A stretch of DNA of 64,000 nt from Homarus americanus (GCF_018991925.1 NW_024726235.1:5985850-6049849), one strand, 5' to 3'; shown: positions 11,516 to 56,930, counted from the first letter of the stretch. Numbers and translations: made by a program. Notes: generated by a model from the sequence alone, not told the origin.

Positions 11516-12106
11516 CGTCCCTTAAAATTTATTGATCTGGTTCCCCTTGCTTTTTTCTATTGCAATTATTTCCGTTATTGTAGCTATTGCAGTTAGGGTA
11601 TTTCTATTGGGCATAAATCCATGTTGTCTGTTGTTAGTTTTCCCATGTTGTGTTAAAAAGGTTATAAGTCTTGAATTTAAAATTTTTTCCAATAGTTTCC
11701 CGGTAATATCTAATAAAGATATTGGCCTGTAGTTTAATATTTCCTTATTGTCCTTACCCTCCTTGGGAATAAATATCATTTTAGCATATTTCAGTTTGTC
11801 TGGAAAGTAACCGGCTATTAAGCATGGGTTATAAATGTTTAATAGTGTTTTTAAGATGTTTTCAGGTAGCTAGGTTCATGATCATATTTCGTGTAATACC
11901 TGTGAGCCCGGGGGCTTTTTCTTAAACTTCCTCAGACAGTGCATCATTTCTCCCATGGTTATTATTTGATTATTAGGTAATAAGCTATAGTCTATATATT
12001 GCTTTGGGGTGATTCTATGTATTTCGTCTTCTATCCTTTCTTCGTGTTCACTATCAAAATCTTCATTTTCCTCATCTGATATTTTAAAAACTTTTACCCA
12101 TTCCCT

Positions 12107-12613
12107 TGTAGGGTTTCGTGGTATAATGTTGTCTAGCACTCAGGATGGATGGAAACTCTAAGGTGGTTTTCTTGTATAATATAAGTTATATGATAGACAG
12201 TCTGGTGCTGGAGGTGCCGTGTGGTGAGGAGCTGCTCAGTAGAGACGTTCGGTGAGTAGCGTGTTGAAGGAGGTAGATGTGCAGGAGCTTCGTTAGAGAA
12301 GATGTTGCCTGTTGCTGGCCTCCTGGTTGAATGAAAGCTGGACAGCGAGGAGCTTGCTGGAGGAGGTGTTGCGTGTTCAGGAAGATGGGCCAGAATGAAT
12401 CTCAATGGAGAGACAGAGCTTATATACCCAGCAGCCGTGAGTCATCTATGAGTCATGTTGGGAAAACCCGAGAAAGTCGCCGGTCTTTGGTTCCATTGCT
12501 AAGATACTGCGGCATCTGGTGACGCCCCCCCCCCCCTTGCCGCTAGTTTGTTTGCAAGGGAAGACGCAGCAGGTGGCTTGCAGCTACGCAGTTGTAGGGA
12601 GACGTCCACTACA
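12107..12613 (+). mobile_element. Solo LTR (family L, subfamily 2) in LINE B, copy 2
   Basis: Starts TGTAGGGTTTCGTGG and ends CCACTACA, with 4-bp duplication CCCT at 12103-12106 and 12614-12617. Its removal restores the continuous LINE B frame (AFKR followed by EWVKVFK). It is very similar to the copy at 10861 but shorter, and it contains the TATA-like GCTTATATACCC near 12419 and a C-run near 12525. Confidence 0.9.
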
Positions 12614-12854
12614 CCCTTTTGAATGCTGACTCTTGTTTATTTTCCTCGTGTAGTTTTGTTCCATTTTGGTCTTTAATGAGAGGTACGTCACCACGAGGTC
12701 AGGTCTTATATAGCGGAGGTAGGCGTGGCTTAATAGTTGACCTCCGTGATGTATGGCAGCGCTGGTTGACCTAGACCACGAGGCATACACTGGGGAATTC
12801 GCGGGGTCGGCTACTCAGCGACAAACAGCGTTTGTAGGGGAGGAATCCACTACA

Positions 12855-13055
12855 AGCTCTTTCAAAACCAGACTTGACCAACATTGGAGCAGGTTCAGGT
12901 ACATTCAGAAGCCGGTGCATGCCCAGTTCTTGCCTACAGTGCATAAAAGAAACGTGAGCAGTCGCTTAAGCGGCTAACGAGCCGATCAGAGGATAAAAGA
13001 AAAGAAGAGTGAAGTGTTTCCTCATCTGGAGTACTGTCACCCCGTCTGGTCCCCG
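12855..13055 (+). pseudogene. LINE A ORF2 C-terminal region, part 2, plus another LINE fragment
   Basis: Right after the AGCT duplication the frame reads SSFKTRLDQHWSRFRYIQKP, which continues the sequence broken at 9195. Near 13010-13060 a second LINE RT piece, VFPHLEYCHPVWSPRY, follows. It resembles the thumb region of the same LINE class and is out of order, so it is from another copy or a rearrangement. Confidence 0.7.
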
Positions 13056-13099
13056 AGATATGTGAGTTTCCTTTCTCACCTCCATCCTTAGTGCGAGAT

Positions 13100-13553
13100 T
13101 GTAGGGTACGGGATGTTTGGGTTCACACTCAGGATGGGATGGAGAAAGGAAACTTACAATGTACTCTCTGTATACATGTTGTATTGGATGTACAATGCAG
13201 CTTGGTGCTGGGAAGTGGCAGCGTGGTTACAAGTGTGATGTAGAGAGAGCTGGTTGGTGAGGGTGCTCAGAGGAGGACAGCTTGTGGGTCGCTATGCTCG
13301 CCGGCGGGAGCGAGGGCCGCCAGGCAGCGGCGGAGGAGGAGGAGGTGGTGTTGCTTGCTGCGGCTGTAGCTAGAAGAAGAGGGAGAGGTCACCACGAGGT
13401 CAGGTCTTGAATAGCGGGGGTAGGCGTGGCTTAGTAGTTGACCTCCGTGATGTATGGCGGCGCTGGTTGACCCAGACCACGAGGCATACACTGGGGAATT
13501 CGCGGGGTCGGCTACTCAGCGACAAACAGCGTTTGTAGGGGAGAAATCCACTA
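13100..13553 (+). mobile_element. Solo LTR (family L), uninterrupted copy
   Basis: Begins TGTAGGGTACGGGATG, 454 bases, flanked by AGAT (13096-13099 and 13554-13557). It is nearly co-linear with the LTR at 9196/12854. The last two bases CA of the usual end are missing (CCACTA). It is a useful reference for the family. Confidence 0.85.
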
Positions 13554-13557
13554 AGAT

Positions 13558-13877
13558 CTCCTTCATGTACATATGTATGTGAGCCTAACAACGAGAAAAT
13601 AGACAAACGCGAAGAGAAATTAGACAACTGGCCACATACACTACGCTACTATACCAAGGAAGAGCTATATACTGTATAATTTGCTTAACACACAACTGAA
13701 AATTTTGTGTATAATACCATCAGTTCCGAAAATGAATTTACAATCGAGCAAAACGTAAAATTATAAAAACGCTTGAATGGTTAGCAAGCTACTGAGTGGT
13801 GAGAATAATACTAAAAAAAGTTCCCGGACGTAAGTTGTGACGAAAATACTGTAGTGAGTGTCTGGCGAGCGACCAAC
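13558..13877. promoter_or_regulatory. Probable GASZ promoter and 5' untranslated region
   Basis: The segment lies between the last solo LTR and the GASZ start codon and shows no repeat ends. It is locally richer in CG dinucleotides from about 13820. No clear TATA box or initiator was fixed, so the role is inferred from position. Confidence 0.4.
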
Positions 13878-47505
<33,628 letters not shown>

Positions 47506-47760
47506 AGAAGTTTGCCTTCATTTGTAATTCTCAGGAAAATTTTGATATACAGCATATCTAAATTGCAGTTTATTTTTCACAAGTACACATTAGAGTATGA
47601 GAAATTCAATACTGTACTGTATTGAACTGGAAGCAGTCAGCAAAAATATCATAGAAATGTTTACCTGTACTCCATACATAAGTAAAACTGTTTCTTAACA
47701 ATGGTATTTCTAAATATATACCGTAGGTTAAGAATCAGAGTTCTTGCAACTAAGTAAAGT

Positions 47761-47766
47761 AATAAA
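47761..47766 (+). terminator. Poly(A) signal of GASZ
   Basis: AATAAA 256 bases after the stop codon, followed by T-rich and GT-rich sequence. First good signal in the 3' region. Confidence 0.65.
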
Positions 47767-48150
47767 TTTATAGTATGTTGTAAAATTGCATCAGTCATGT
47801 TTTTATTGTTATTAACCCTTTTTTTTGTTGGGGTGAGGGGAGTAGATTAGCTGTTCACTTGATTTAATGGTTGAAGAGTCATTCCATATATGTTCCTTTT
47901 TTCAAAAATCAAAATAAATTTGTTTGGGCAGAATGATAATAAGTTATTTTTAATTAATCCGTTGTAAAGGTAACATTTTCTGAAGAATTCTGAATTCTGC
48001 TTGTTGGTTTGAATACCATAATACTGTACTTTACTGAAGCTCTTTCCATATTCCATCCTTCTCAAGACAAAAGACAGGTTATTCAATCAGCCATTGTAGT
48101 TGTATTATAGGTTAATTAATTACAGTACTGTACTGTATTCACTAACTGTA

Positions 48151-49037
48151 CAGTAGGCTCTCATATTTGGACACCTATTTAGACTAAAAACCTCACGAAA
48201 TTCAAATCTTCCAAATTTAAATACAACTTCCTATGGAAAAATTAATTTGAGTCTGGTACTTTCGATGTTTGGCTAAATTTTGCCTTATTTATCTTACTTT
48301 TTTGGCGAATTACTACCTGTAATAAAGCAACATCCTGATAAACCAACAAAAATAACACAGATAAAGTTAATTAAAAACTAAAAACAACACAGAAAAAGTT
48401 CTTATGTTCTACAGCTTCAGGTAGAGATGAACCTGATGACTTGGCAACTTCTTCATCCGAGTGAAAACGCACACAACAACATTGGCTGTCCTTATGTTTT
48501 CAACTTTACCACCATGGTGAGTAGAATTTTAGTTTTAAATTCAGAAACATTAATTAAAACATATATGAACAGTAAATAAGTGTTGCTTTCATATTCCTAT
48601 GCAGAGTAATGACGATATGTTTTCTCATGTGCGCACTTACATACGTGAAGTCTCACTTTTTTCTTTACCATTAATGGTTAGCTACTTCTGTTGTTCCATT
48701 TATTAACATTAAATAACATTACTTAAAACAACTACAGGTATATTAATTATTTTACATTAATTTTACTACAGCTACAACCAGGGTCTTATTTTCTTCAGTT
48801 TTATATGTAGAACCAGTCAGTCACTGGTTTTGTAAACATTAACGAAAACAATGCCGTCTCGTCTCCTCGTGTGTTTTAATATTCTACGTATTATTAATTA
48901 ATTGTATTGTTCATTTTGCACACTCAAACCCGTCGAAATTCGAGTTTCTGCCGTCAAAATTTGAAATGGTGTAGGTTTTTTTTGTGTCCAAATAAAAAAC
49001 GTCGAATTAAAAACTCGCGAAATTTGAGAACCTACTG
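48151..49037. mobile_element. TA-flanked inverted-repeat element family E
   Basis: CAGTAGGCTCTCATATTTGG left and AATTTGAGAACCTACTG right, flanked by TA. 887 bases and no coding frame. Tigger-like ends. A reversed partial copy is at 39358-40001. Confidence 0.85.
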
Positions 49038-49039
49038 TA

Positions 49040-50880
49040 ATATGAAGCATAAAGTCATCTTAACATATGAAATAGATTTATGAGTTTCTTTGGTTATTTT
49101 TATCATCAAGGTTTGAAAGACTGATGGAAAGAGCAAACAGGAATGGTTTAGGAACAAGATCAGTACAGTATTATGAAAAAAGTAGTTAGGAACAGTGTTG
49201 TTATTGACAAGATATGGATTTGAATTTTTGGAGTACAATTAATGTGTTTGAGTAATGCATTTTTAAACAAAATGTAAATTTTATTTTTCCAGTGGTTCAG
49301 TTAGGGCAGCCTGTGCTTTTTTCTCTTCTTTTTCAAATCTTTGTATCATTGCTGATATGTGAACCAATTTACTGTTTTGCTTTTTATAGTGAGCTGTTCC
49401 TATGAATTTAATTTTCTTCAGGCTGAGTGGAATTTTGGTGAATTCCGAGTCAAACAATCCTCTAGATCTAGAATGTGTAGATAGTATCCAAAGCTTTCTT
49501 TAAGACTGTATGGATTTCACAGAGTTAAAAGGATATTTTCATTTTTATTACATGTGCTATGTGTACCTAAAAAGAGGCAGGATATAAACCATTTTTTTTT
49601 ATTATACAGTATACAAATACAGTACTACCTGTCCATTCGTGATAATAATTTGAAATTTATGGGTGTGATGAGTAGATCAGGTATGTTAGATTCTCTTACA
49701 TATGCAGGCTTACAAATACCCTGTACTGTACAGTACTGAGGTTAACTGAAATATTAGTAATTTGAAAATTAAGTGTTTATAGACCTAGCACAAGAGTTAT
49801 TACTTCTGTTTATTCTAGACTATAGTTTAATATTATATTTATGATGGAACTTATAGTACAAATAAAAACTTCCTTAATACATGTGTTTTTGCCTTTTCTG
49901 TATCCAGATTATCCTATAAACTCCTCTTACTGCTTTGCAAGATGTTGCATTGAAATCTTCTTATAATCTAATCTTGCAATACCCATTAGTTATTAATTTT
50001 GTCTTTTCTCTTTCAAGTTTTTCCTGCTGAATGCAGGGAAATGAGCAAATATACGAACATAGTCTCCTTTCACTCACTGTCATTCATTGATTCTTTCTGC
50101 TGTAAGATGTGTTGTGTTATGGTACAGTCTCTCTTTCAATAAAAGGGCCCAAATCTGGTTTCCTCTGTTGTTTCACAGAAACCAGTAATACCAGTCAGTA
50201 GCAAATCTTTCCCCAAAAATCACCCAACACCATGGTATCCTCTCATTCAGGCACATTGATGCTTCCAAAGTGTTCATTTCACTTAAAATCAATATTTTCT
50301 TCACTGAATACTGCACTCACTACAAAAAGTACCTGTAAAATATTTTGCTAGACAATAAGACACAACGGACAAAGGATTTTGACAACCCTACTGATACAAC
50401 AGAAGGAGTTAGTGTGTTCATTTTGACATCCATTGGATCCAACCTTGCAGATACCTTCTGTAGCAAGTGTACGGCAATAACATCTTAAATTCTGTTTGAC
50501 CGCATTACTTCATACTTTTAAAAAGGTGGTCTCATGAAATCATGTGACTAGATTATTGGCCTTTTTTATCTGTATTTGTTGTTTAAAAGTTGGCCTTTAT
50601 TCAACGTTGCAAATCTGGCAACCCTGCACAGAATTCAGTCTGCACTGGGTGCTTAGAAAAGGACACATGGGCCACAACGGGGCTAAAAAATAAGAGTAAA
50701 AAAAAATTAAAAATAGAAAAGAAAAATATTATATTAATCTACACCATGAAGATGCTGGAAAACCAGGTTTTTGAAGTGAGACATTGTATGAGTATGGAAA
50801 CACAAAATAAAGCAGAGCATTCCACAGTTTGACTGTGTGAGGAAAGAAGATGTACTATAATGGGTTATTCTAGGGTGACC
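49040..50880. other. Intergenic, nothing recognised
   Basis: AT-rich sequence downstream of GASZ. Small frames at 49554 and 50590 lack any recognisable feature. Confidence 0.4.
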
Positions 50881-51200
50881 GACATCCACACAGAAACAGT
50901 GGGCACCGCGGGCAAGACGAGTGTTACGAGCCCATGGCCTTGCCGGCGGTACACAGGATGCCATATCCACCGAACATTGTGTTTTGAAAACGAAGGTAAG
51001 CACTGGGAGGCTTTATTCAACTTAAAGCAACATCAGTATCCATAGATCTGTAATAAGCAGAATAAACAGGAATTACAAATTAAGAATGATTAAGCATCAA
51101 GTAACAGAATTGGCTTAACACATAAACATAACGTAACATAAGAAATACCTGTATAAGAGAACTTCAAACAATATAATCTAGAGCACTTAACCACCTAAGC

Positions 51201-51206
51201 ATAACA
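51201..51206 (-). repeat. Possible LTR edge and polypurine tract of the Gypsy remnant
   Basis: On the minus strand, AAAAGCAGGGGTGAATGA is followed within two bases by TGTTATGC, which looks like a polypurine tract and a 3' LTR start just after the integrase frame. The outer end of the LTR was not found, so its extent is open. Confidence 0.4.
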
Positions 51207-51257
51207 CATCATTCACCCCTGCTTTTAAAACAACCCATCAGCATACAATTACAATGC

Positions 51258-52460
51258 TTAATTGCCCGGATAGGACTGCATATGTCTGGAATGCAATGGA
51301 CGATGGGGATGGGGCTGAGTTGGCGATGCATTTGGCTGCCGATTTCCCTCATGGTCCGCCATTTCCAGTTGCTCGTCTCTCTCAGCTACCGGGTGTTCAT
51401 TGAGACATTCATCTAAACTTTGTATAAGAACACTTTCATTGCTGGCCTTGTCTTGATGTGTCTGCGCCTGATTCAACACCTTTGGGTGGCGCGAGATGGG
51501 GCAGATGACACTGGTTTCTCCTCCGTCTGGAAATCTGACGCTCGCATATTGCAGATTAACATCAAGTAATTCCACCTCGTCCACCAACGGATCATATTTA
51601 CTGTAATGTACTTGGCGCTTGAGATACACAGTCTTTTGAGTCGTTAACCAGGTTGGTATTACCCTCCTACTGGCTGATCTCCGTTGGTAGCCAAACATCC
51701 ATTTGTGCGGAGTGGTATTAGTGGCAATTGACAGCAGTGATCGAATGCAGTGGAGAGCATCCATGAGGACATCTTCCCAATGAGTAGTAGGTAGATTTCT
51801 GGATTTCAGCGCAAGTGTCACCATTCTCCAGATGATGCCGTTTTAGCGCTCCACTTGACCATTACCCTGGGGGTTGTAGGCGGTGTGCCCGACTAGTGGC
51901 AACTGCACGCTTAAGCAAAAACTGCTTCAGTTCGCCCGACATGAACAATGCTCCACGATCGGATTTAATGAAGGCTGGCATGCCAAAGATTGAGAATTAC
52001 GAGCAGAGACATTTTATCACAGTGTTTGTCGACAGATCAGAGCATGGGAAACTTGAATATTCATCGATTATAGTAAGTAAATACCGATTTCTTGTCTTAG
52101 AAGGAAGAGGTTCCTTGAAATCAACATTCAGCCTTTCAAAAGGCTGAGTAGCTTTTATGAGAGTACCAGAGTCTGATCTGAAGAATCGCGGCTTAAGTTC
52201 CAGACATGTAGGGCAACTGGCAGACATCGCCTTTATGTCACTGATAGAGTATGGTAGATTTCTGCTCTGTACAAAGCGCTTCATCCTTATAATGCCCGGA
52301 TGACATAAATTATTGTGAAGAGTCTGCAGATCATCTTAAGCAGATACCAAACTGCATACACGTGAGAATGCATCCATGGTGGCATTTTCTTTGCCAAGAC
52401 AATAGACAATGTCATAACTGTGTAATGACCACGGTCAGACATGTCAGTTAAAATAAAATC
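51258..52460 (-). pseudogene. Gypsy-type integrase remnant (with RNase H tail)
   Basis: Read on the minus strand: KENATMDAFSRVCSLVSA is the end of the RNase H/connection region; LHNNLCHPGI with CPTCLE is the HHCC zinc module; RLNVDFKEPLPSKTRNRYLL holds the first catalytic Asp and SDRGALF the second; NPQGNGQVER holds the Glu. A C-terminal domain to 51258 follows. A stop near 52335, a frame change near 51890 and a stop right after VER show it is dead. The enzyme would insert the element's cDNA into the genome. Confidence 0.88.
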
Positions 52461-53250
52461 AGACGATTCATATTATGCTCAATAGCCCACAAAACATGTA
52501 GCTAAGCTTTCTTTATTGAGTCCCCCCATCTGAGGCGTCGGTTTTCTCATCGCTTCAGGACGCCTGAGTCCTCCGTTTTCCCTAGCTTAGGTGCCGTCCA
52601 TTTTCTCTGACTTCCTGAAACCAACCTTTCTATAAAGTAAATTTGAATGTGAGAGAGAAGACCATTGCTTTGAGTCAACTTAGATATGTCTGATTACAGT
52701 TAAAGCATTCACGATTCTTTGTGAGTGATGTTGAAAGCTTCAACTGTCTTTAATGTTAGTAACACTTGTCAAGTAAGTGAGTGTCGAGTCTGCCAGTACG
52801 AATAGCATCCCATGATAGCGTCCTTGGGGATAGCCATGAATTTCCAATTGCTACTGAAGATTATTTTGATGCCCAAACCTCACAGAATCTGATATTTGTA
52901 GTTTGATTATTGTCAGTTGTCTATTTAAGAAAGTACGGTAATTAATCTCCTGAAAAGAATATGTCACACTCTTATCTCCAAGATCTTAACGTATACCCAT
53001 AGAGGGTCCATGTCTAGAAATCCCGCCGATGTTGTGAGAATGACGTTAACAGCGTGTGTATTTGACGTCCATTTCACTTTTCCTGACAAGCTCAATCTCT
53101 GAATAGATTATAAAAATAGACGTAAGAAATTCACCTGACCCATGGCATTGATTATCATAGTTAAATGTACAGCAACTGAGTTGAATGTAATTTATGTCAT
53201 TGCGTGATTACCCCTTCTGGCAGTGTAGTGCACAGGCCTGAGTTGCCAGT
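52461..53250. other. Unassigned sequence
   Basis: No gene recognised. Left part (to about 52530) probably continues the Gypsy RNase H region in decayed form. Confidence 0.3.
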
Positions 53251-53256
53251 TAGCTG

Positions 53257-53317
53257 TATATAAACTCGTGTACAAGGAGCAGCGTCACATCTCTAACGCT
53301 GTTCCATCATATCTCAG
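53257..53317 (+). promoter_or_regulatory. Promoter-like segment with a leader exon repeated at 57175
   Basis: TATATAAA at 53257 lies about 30 bases before a 33-base segment (53285-53317) that recurs at 57175-57207 with one change. At 53318 it is followed by GTATGTG, a good splice donor; the second copy is followed by other sequence. This looks like a retroelement leader and its copy. Inference only. Confidence 0.4.
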
Positions 53318-53466
53318 GTATGTGTATGTTCTCACGCCCGCCATATTAAGTCAGTTTAACTTAGTGAATTTTGTGAATATATCAGTGTTTATGTTGTAAC
53401 AGTTAGTTTTAGTTTAACAAATTTATTGGCAGAGCTTGTAGTACAGTTTGCCTATTCTGAGTAATT

Positions 53467-53665
53467 CAGTCAGGTCTTGACACTGAGGGTGGTATCACTT
53501 CTCACTGCCACGCAGGACAGAGGTTCATACACAAAGAAATACATCATATTCATTAACAGCTATAAATGTATAGAGGTCAGATTCATATGGGTAATGTCAC
53601 TGTTCACTGCCATGCAGGACAGAGGTTCGTACACAAAGAGATGCATCATATTCATTGACGGTACA
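53467..53665. repeat. Tandem units of about 100 bases (left pair)
   Basis: Two units with CACTGCCATGCAGGACAGAG and GGTTCGTACACAAAGA, homologous to the pair at 56927-57085. Confidence 0.85.
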
Positions 53666-54059
53666 TATATATATATGTACACACACACATACATATATAC
53701 ATACATCCTTGACCACCGAAGGGTCGAGACATGCCTGGCGCTCCTCTCGGAGCAGCCAGGTCAACTGTTGTGTTGGCCCATACCAGCCCCCTCCCCTGAA
53801 CCCTCTTCCCCGCCGGAATATCAACATGTTCTCGCCAGAAGTTGCTGTTTCATTTAGGAAAGGAATGGAACCAGTGTTAAACAGAGGTGAACAGTGGTGA
53901 ACGGTGCTTAAGTCAGTGAGAACAACTCAACAGTAACAGTCGTACCCGGGTTGACCTTCACACAGTGAGGTCCCAGGTACCCAGTGATAGCGGCCCGTGA
54001 GACCCAACAACCAGCGATGTGTTAATCCGTCTATGATAGGAAGGCCTGGGACCACACCT

Positions 54060-54368
54060 CACTCATATAACACCATCTGTGAGGGAATTACTACACCACG
54101 TCAGGCCCCTCATAACGCCATATGTGAAGGAGTTACTACACCACGTGAGGCCCCTCATAACACTATCTGTGAGGGAATTACTACACCACGTGAGGCCCCT
54201 CATAACACCATCTGTGAGGGAATTACTACACCACGTGAGGCCCCTCATAACACCATCTGTGAGGGATTTACTACACCACTTGAGGCCCCTCATAACACCA
54301 TCTGTGAGGGAATTACTACACCACGTGAGGTCCCTCATAACACCATCTGTGAGGGAACTACTACACCA
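54060..54368. repeat. 45-bp minisatellite
   Basis: About seven copies of a 45-base unit containing AACACCATCTGTGAGGGAAT and TACTACACCACGTGAGG. Because 45 is divisible by 3, frames stay open on both strands (15-residue repeats such as APHNTICEGITTPRE). More of the array continues at 56606-56660 beyond the inserted transposon. Confidence 0.93.
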
Positions 54369-56605
54369 TAGGGGGCAGTGAAATTTTGCTCAAAGCTGCA
54401 CTCTTCAGGCATTGTTCCTTATACATATCTAAGACTCCATGCCAAATTTGAAGCTGATATGTCGAGGTTTAGTCTGCCGCATTTTCTACTGAAATCTTTA
54501 AATTTACCTACAGTACTAGCCAAACAGCCGCTGTGGCGGTGCAATGTTCTGTTCAGTGTTTATCAACTTTTTTTTCATATCTCTTATTTCATTTAAGTTG
54601 TCTTGTTGCAGATGAGTATGGTGCTATGTCTATATTGATTATCAGCCTTTTCTCATTTCATTTCTCAACTGTTGTGTTACCGGACAAGACTCCCTACACT
54701 GGCTGCCGCTTGTGACCGATACTTGATTAGTGATTATGCTGGAGCTGCCATTGCTACTGCCACCTTAACTGACTATGGCATTATCACAAAGGATGACAAG
54801 AGTCAGGTTATTGGACCACATAAGCTGCGGGATGCGAGACAAAAATACCGATTTAAGAGGCAAGAAATTGAGATGGCTAGTTTAGATAATTTGACGTCAC
54901 TCTATTTTGATGGTAAGAAGACCGCCACTCGTGTGATGATAAAGAATGAGAAGACCGAGAAATGGAGTTCGAGGATGATGGTGAAAGATCATTATGTCAT
55001 CATGGTTGAGCCTGGCAATGAATATCTCACACATGTGACTCCCAAGACTGGACACGGAAAGCAGATTGCCAAAACTATTCACGAGTTTCTGGTGGAGAAA
55101 AATCTAACCCAGCAGCCCATTGTGTGTGTGTTGGTTGTGATGGAACCAATGTAAATGTAGGATCAGAAAATGGAGTCATTCATCATCTTGAAATATTACT
55201 TGGTCACCCGCTCCATTATTTCATATGTCAGCTTCACGGAAATGAGCTGCCTTTCCGCGCAGTTTTTTATCACTATGATGGTAAACCAAGTGGTCCTGAG
55301 CATTGGCGTGGTCCCATTGGAAAGCAGATCAAGGAGTCTTTGTCTGAGCTTCCAGTTGTCGCCTTCCAGCCAGTCAGTTTCCCTGATTTCCCTGTGTTTA
55401 ATGATGAAGTGGAGAAAGATCTGTCCTGGGATCAGAAATACCTGTATAGGATTTGTAAAGGAGTTATCACAGGTGTTGTTGAAGATGACTTGGCTGCTAT
55501 TGAGCCAGGTCCTCCCTGTGTGTCAAGGTGGAACACCTTATGGAGTAGAATCCTCAGGCTGTATGTAGCAACATCAAGACCCAGCCATGAGTTGAAAAGA
55601 ATTGTCATTACAATAATAAAGTTCAGTGCTCCAATGTGGTTTTACATCAAGATACACCCTTACGTAACACACGGCTCAAGGAACGTATTCCAGTCCCTGC
55701 TATATATGAAACACCTGAATAGTGAGGAGGAGACGATAGTGAAGAAGGCTGTCCAGAGAAATGCATACTTCGCCCACACAGATCAACTTCTTCTTGGTAT
55801 GTGTGCAGATGAGGACATGACTGTTAGAGAAAAAGCTGTCTCAATGATAAGAAAAATTAGAGAGGAGAATCAGCAAAAGGAAGAATGCACTGGCAGATCT
55901 GAAGAGGAGGAGGAAGATTCTGATGCTGCTGTTGACGAGAATTTGTTAAACTATACTGATGAGGAGGGTAAAGATGGAGATGGGAATGAGGATGTGCCTC
56001 CTGTAGTCAACATGAGAAAGGTGGTGACTCCGAAACTAAAGTGGCAAGCAAAAAACTATCATTCCATGATTAACTGGAGGAATGAACTCAAGACTGAGCC
56101 TCCTTACATTGCTTCTCTGTCAAATCTACAGGTTAATGACATTCTTGAGACACCATTAGTGGTGCCCAAGTGGCCAAACAGCACTCAGGCGGTCGAGAGA
56201 GGCATAAAAGTGATGACTGAAGCTTGCACTGAAGTGACGGGATACGAATCGAGAGATGGATATATTAGGCAAAGATTATTGTCTAGGAAAATGATGCCAA
56301 GGTTCCGCACAAAAAAGAATTTCAATATGAACTTGTAATGATTTTCTATACGGTGTACCTGTAAAATAACATGTGAATTAAATCGATGTCACCCATGTAA
56401 AATTTATCATTATCCTGGAAAACATTAAATGACACCTAATTTTTGGTATACACTAAAAGTTGACAAAAAGTCGTTCGCGATGCGGCAGGGTAAGTATGCA
56501 TGAAATGGCATGAAATTTTGCACAGGTGTTTGTTACAGCCATACAAACGATGCCTGAAAAGTGCAGCCTGCAACTCAAATAAAAGTGTTTTTTCCCTGCC
56601 CCCTA
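54369..56605 (+). mobile_element. DNA transposon with hAT-like ends and an unusual transposase
   Basis: The element lies inside the 45-bp minisatellite, between duplicated CTACACCA (54361-54368 and 56606-56613). Ends are TAGGGGGCAG and CTGCCCCCTA, followed by about 120 bases of imperfect inverted similarity (shared GCTGCACT-TTCAGGCAT and CTGCCGCAT). An 8-bp duplication with TAGGGG ends is the hAT signature. It contains a single transposase-like gene on the + strand. Confidence 0.82.
54672..56338 (+). CDS. Transposase-like protein of the 54.4-56.6 kb element (one frameshift)
   Basis: About 555 codons in two frames that join across a GTGTGTGTGT run near 55125, where one base is gained or lost. 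Visible motifs: LPTLAAACDRYLISDYAGAA near the start; YFDGKK; VGCDGTNVNVG; HYFICQLHGNELPFR; AVQRNAYFAH; then an acidic insert; QAVERGIK; and the end SRDGYIRQRLLSRKMMPRF. The spaced Asp (FDG, CDG) and the QAVER Glu near the C-terminus look like an RNase H-fold D-D-E set, as in hAT, but no BED zinc finger is seen. I recall similar uncharacterised proteins in arthropods but cannot name a family. The N-terminus is unclear; an AG acceptor at about 54612 suggests an upstream exon. Confidence 0.7.
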
Positions 56606-56819
56606 CTACACCACGTGAGGTCCCTCCTAACACCATCTGGGAGGGAGTTACTACACTACGTTTTTGCTGTTCAACACCTACAATAATCTGTATGTTCACT
56701 GTATGTTCCTTTACCTTTCTCTAATGAAGGCTTTTGTTAAACCACCAATGTATGTAATAAGTCATTTATGTCCAATGTATATTTTCAGCCTTCGGGCTGC
56801 AGAACTTTTTCAATAAACC

Positions 56820-56930
56820 GTCAATTATTATTATTATTATTATTATTATTATACATACACATATACATATACAACATATATGTACACACATGCACACATA
56901 CACACATACATACATACATATACGTCGGTC
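56820..56930. repeat. ATT and (AC/AT) microsatellites
   Basis: (TTA)n from about 56824 followed by ACATAC-type repeats. Similar ATAC repeats occur near 53665-53705. Confidence 0.85.

Larger units (their letters stand above)
9478..12681 (-). pseudogene. LINE B ORF2 remnant on the minus strand, inside the solo LTR
   Basis: A 5'-truncated LINE is flanked by GGTACGTC (9470-9477 and 12682-12689) within the LTR. Read on the minus strand, fragments follow in correct order: PLIKDQNGTKLHEENK (12660s), EWVKVFKISDEENEDFD (12100s), KEGKDNKEILNYRPISLLD (11760s), LRDVSKAF (across 11520/10856), SGVPQGGCLSPTLYTIYTSD (10690s), MFADDITQI with the catalytic FADD (10600s), and a C-terminal part to 9896. Two solo LTRs interrupt it, and there is an in-frame stop near 10757. 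The polymerase is of the jockey/CR1 type by its motifs. Confidence 0.85.
9196..12854 (+). mobile_element. Solo LTR (family L), split by LINE B
   Basis: The LTR begins TGTGGGGTACGAGATGTTGG and ends CCACTACA. It is flanked by a 4-bp duplication AGCT (9192-9195 and 12855-12858). Its left part is 9196-9477 and its right part about 12682-12854. The intact paralogue at 13100-13553 matches both halves in order. No internal retroviral-type genes lie between matching LTR pairs, so it is a recombination remnant. TG...CA ends and a 4-bp duplication fit a Gypsy-type element. Confidence 0.85.

Noticed and set aside
53997..54371. Repeat protein or CRISPR-like array
   Set aside because: A head-to-tail 45-base minisatellite with no spacers; no coding signals beyond the open frame.
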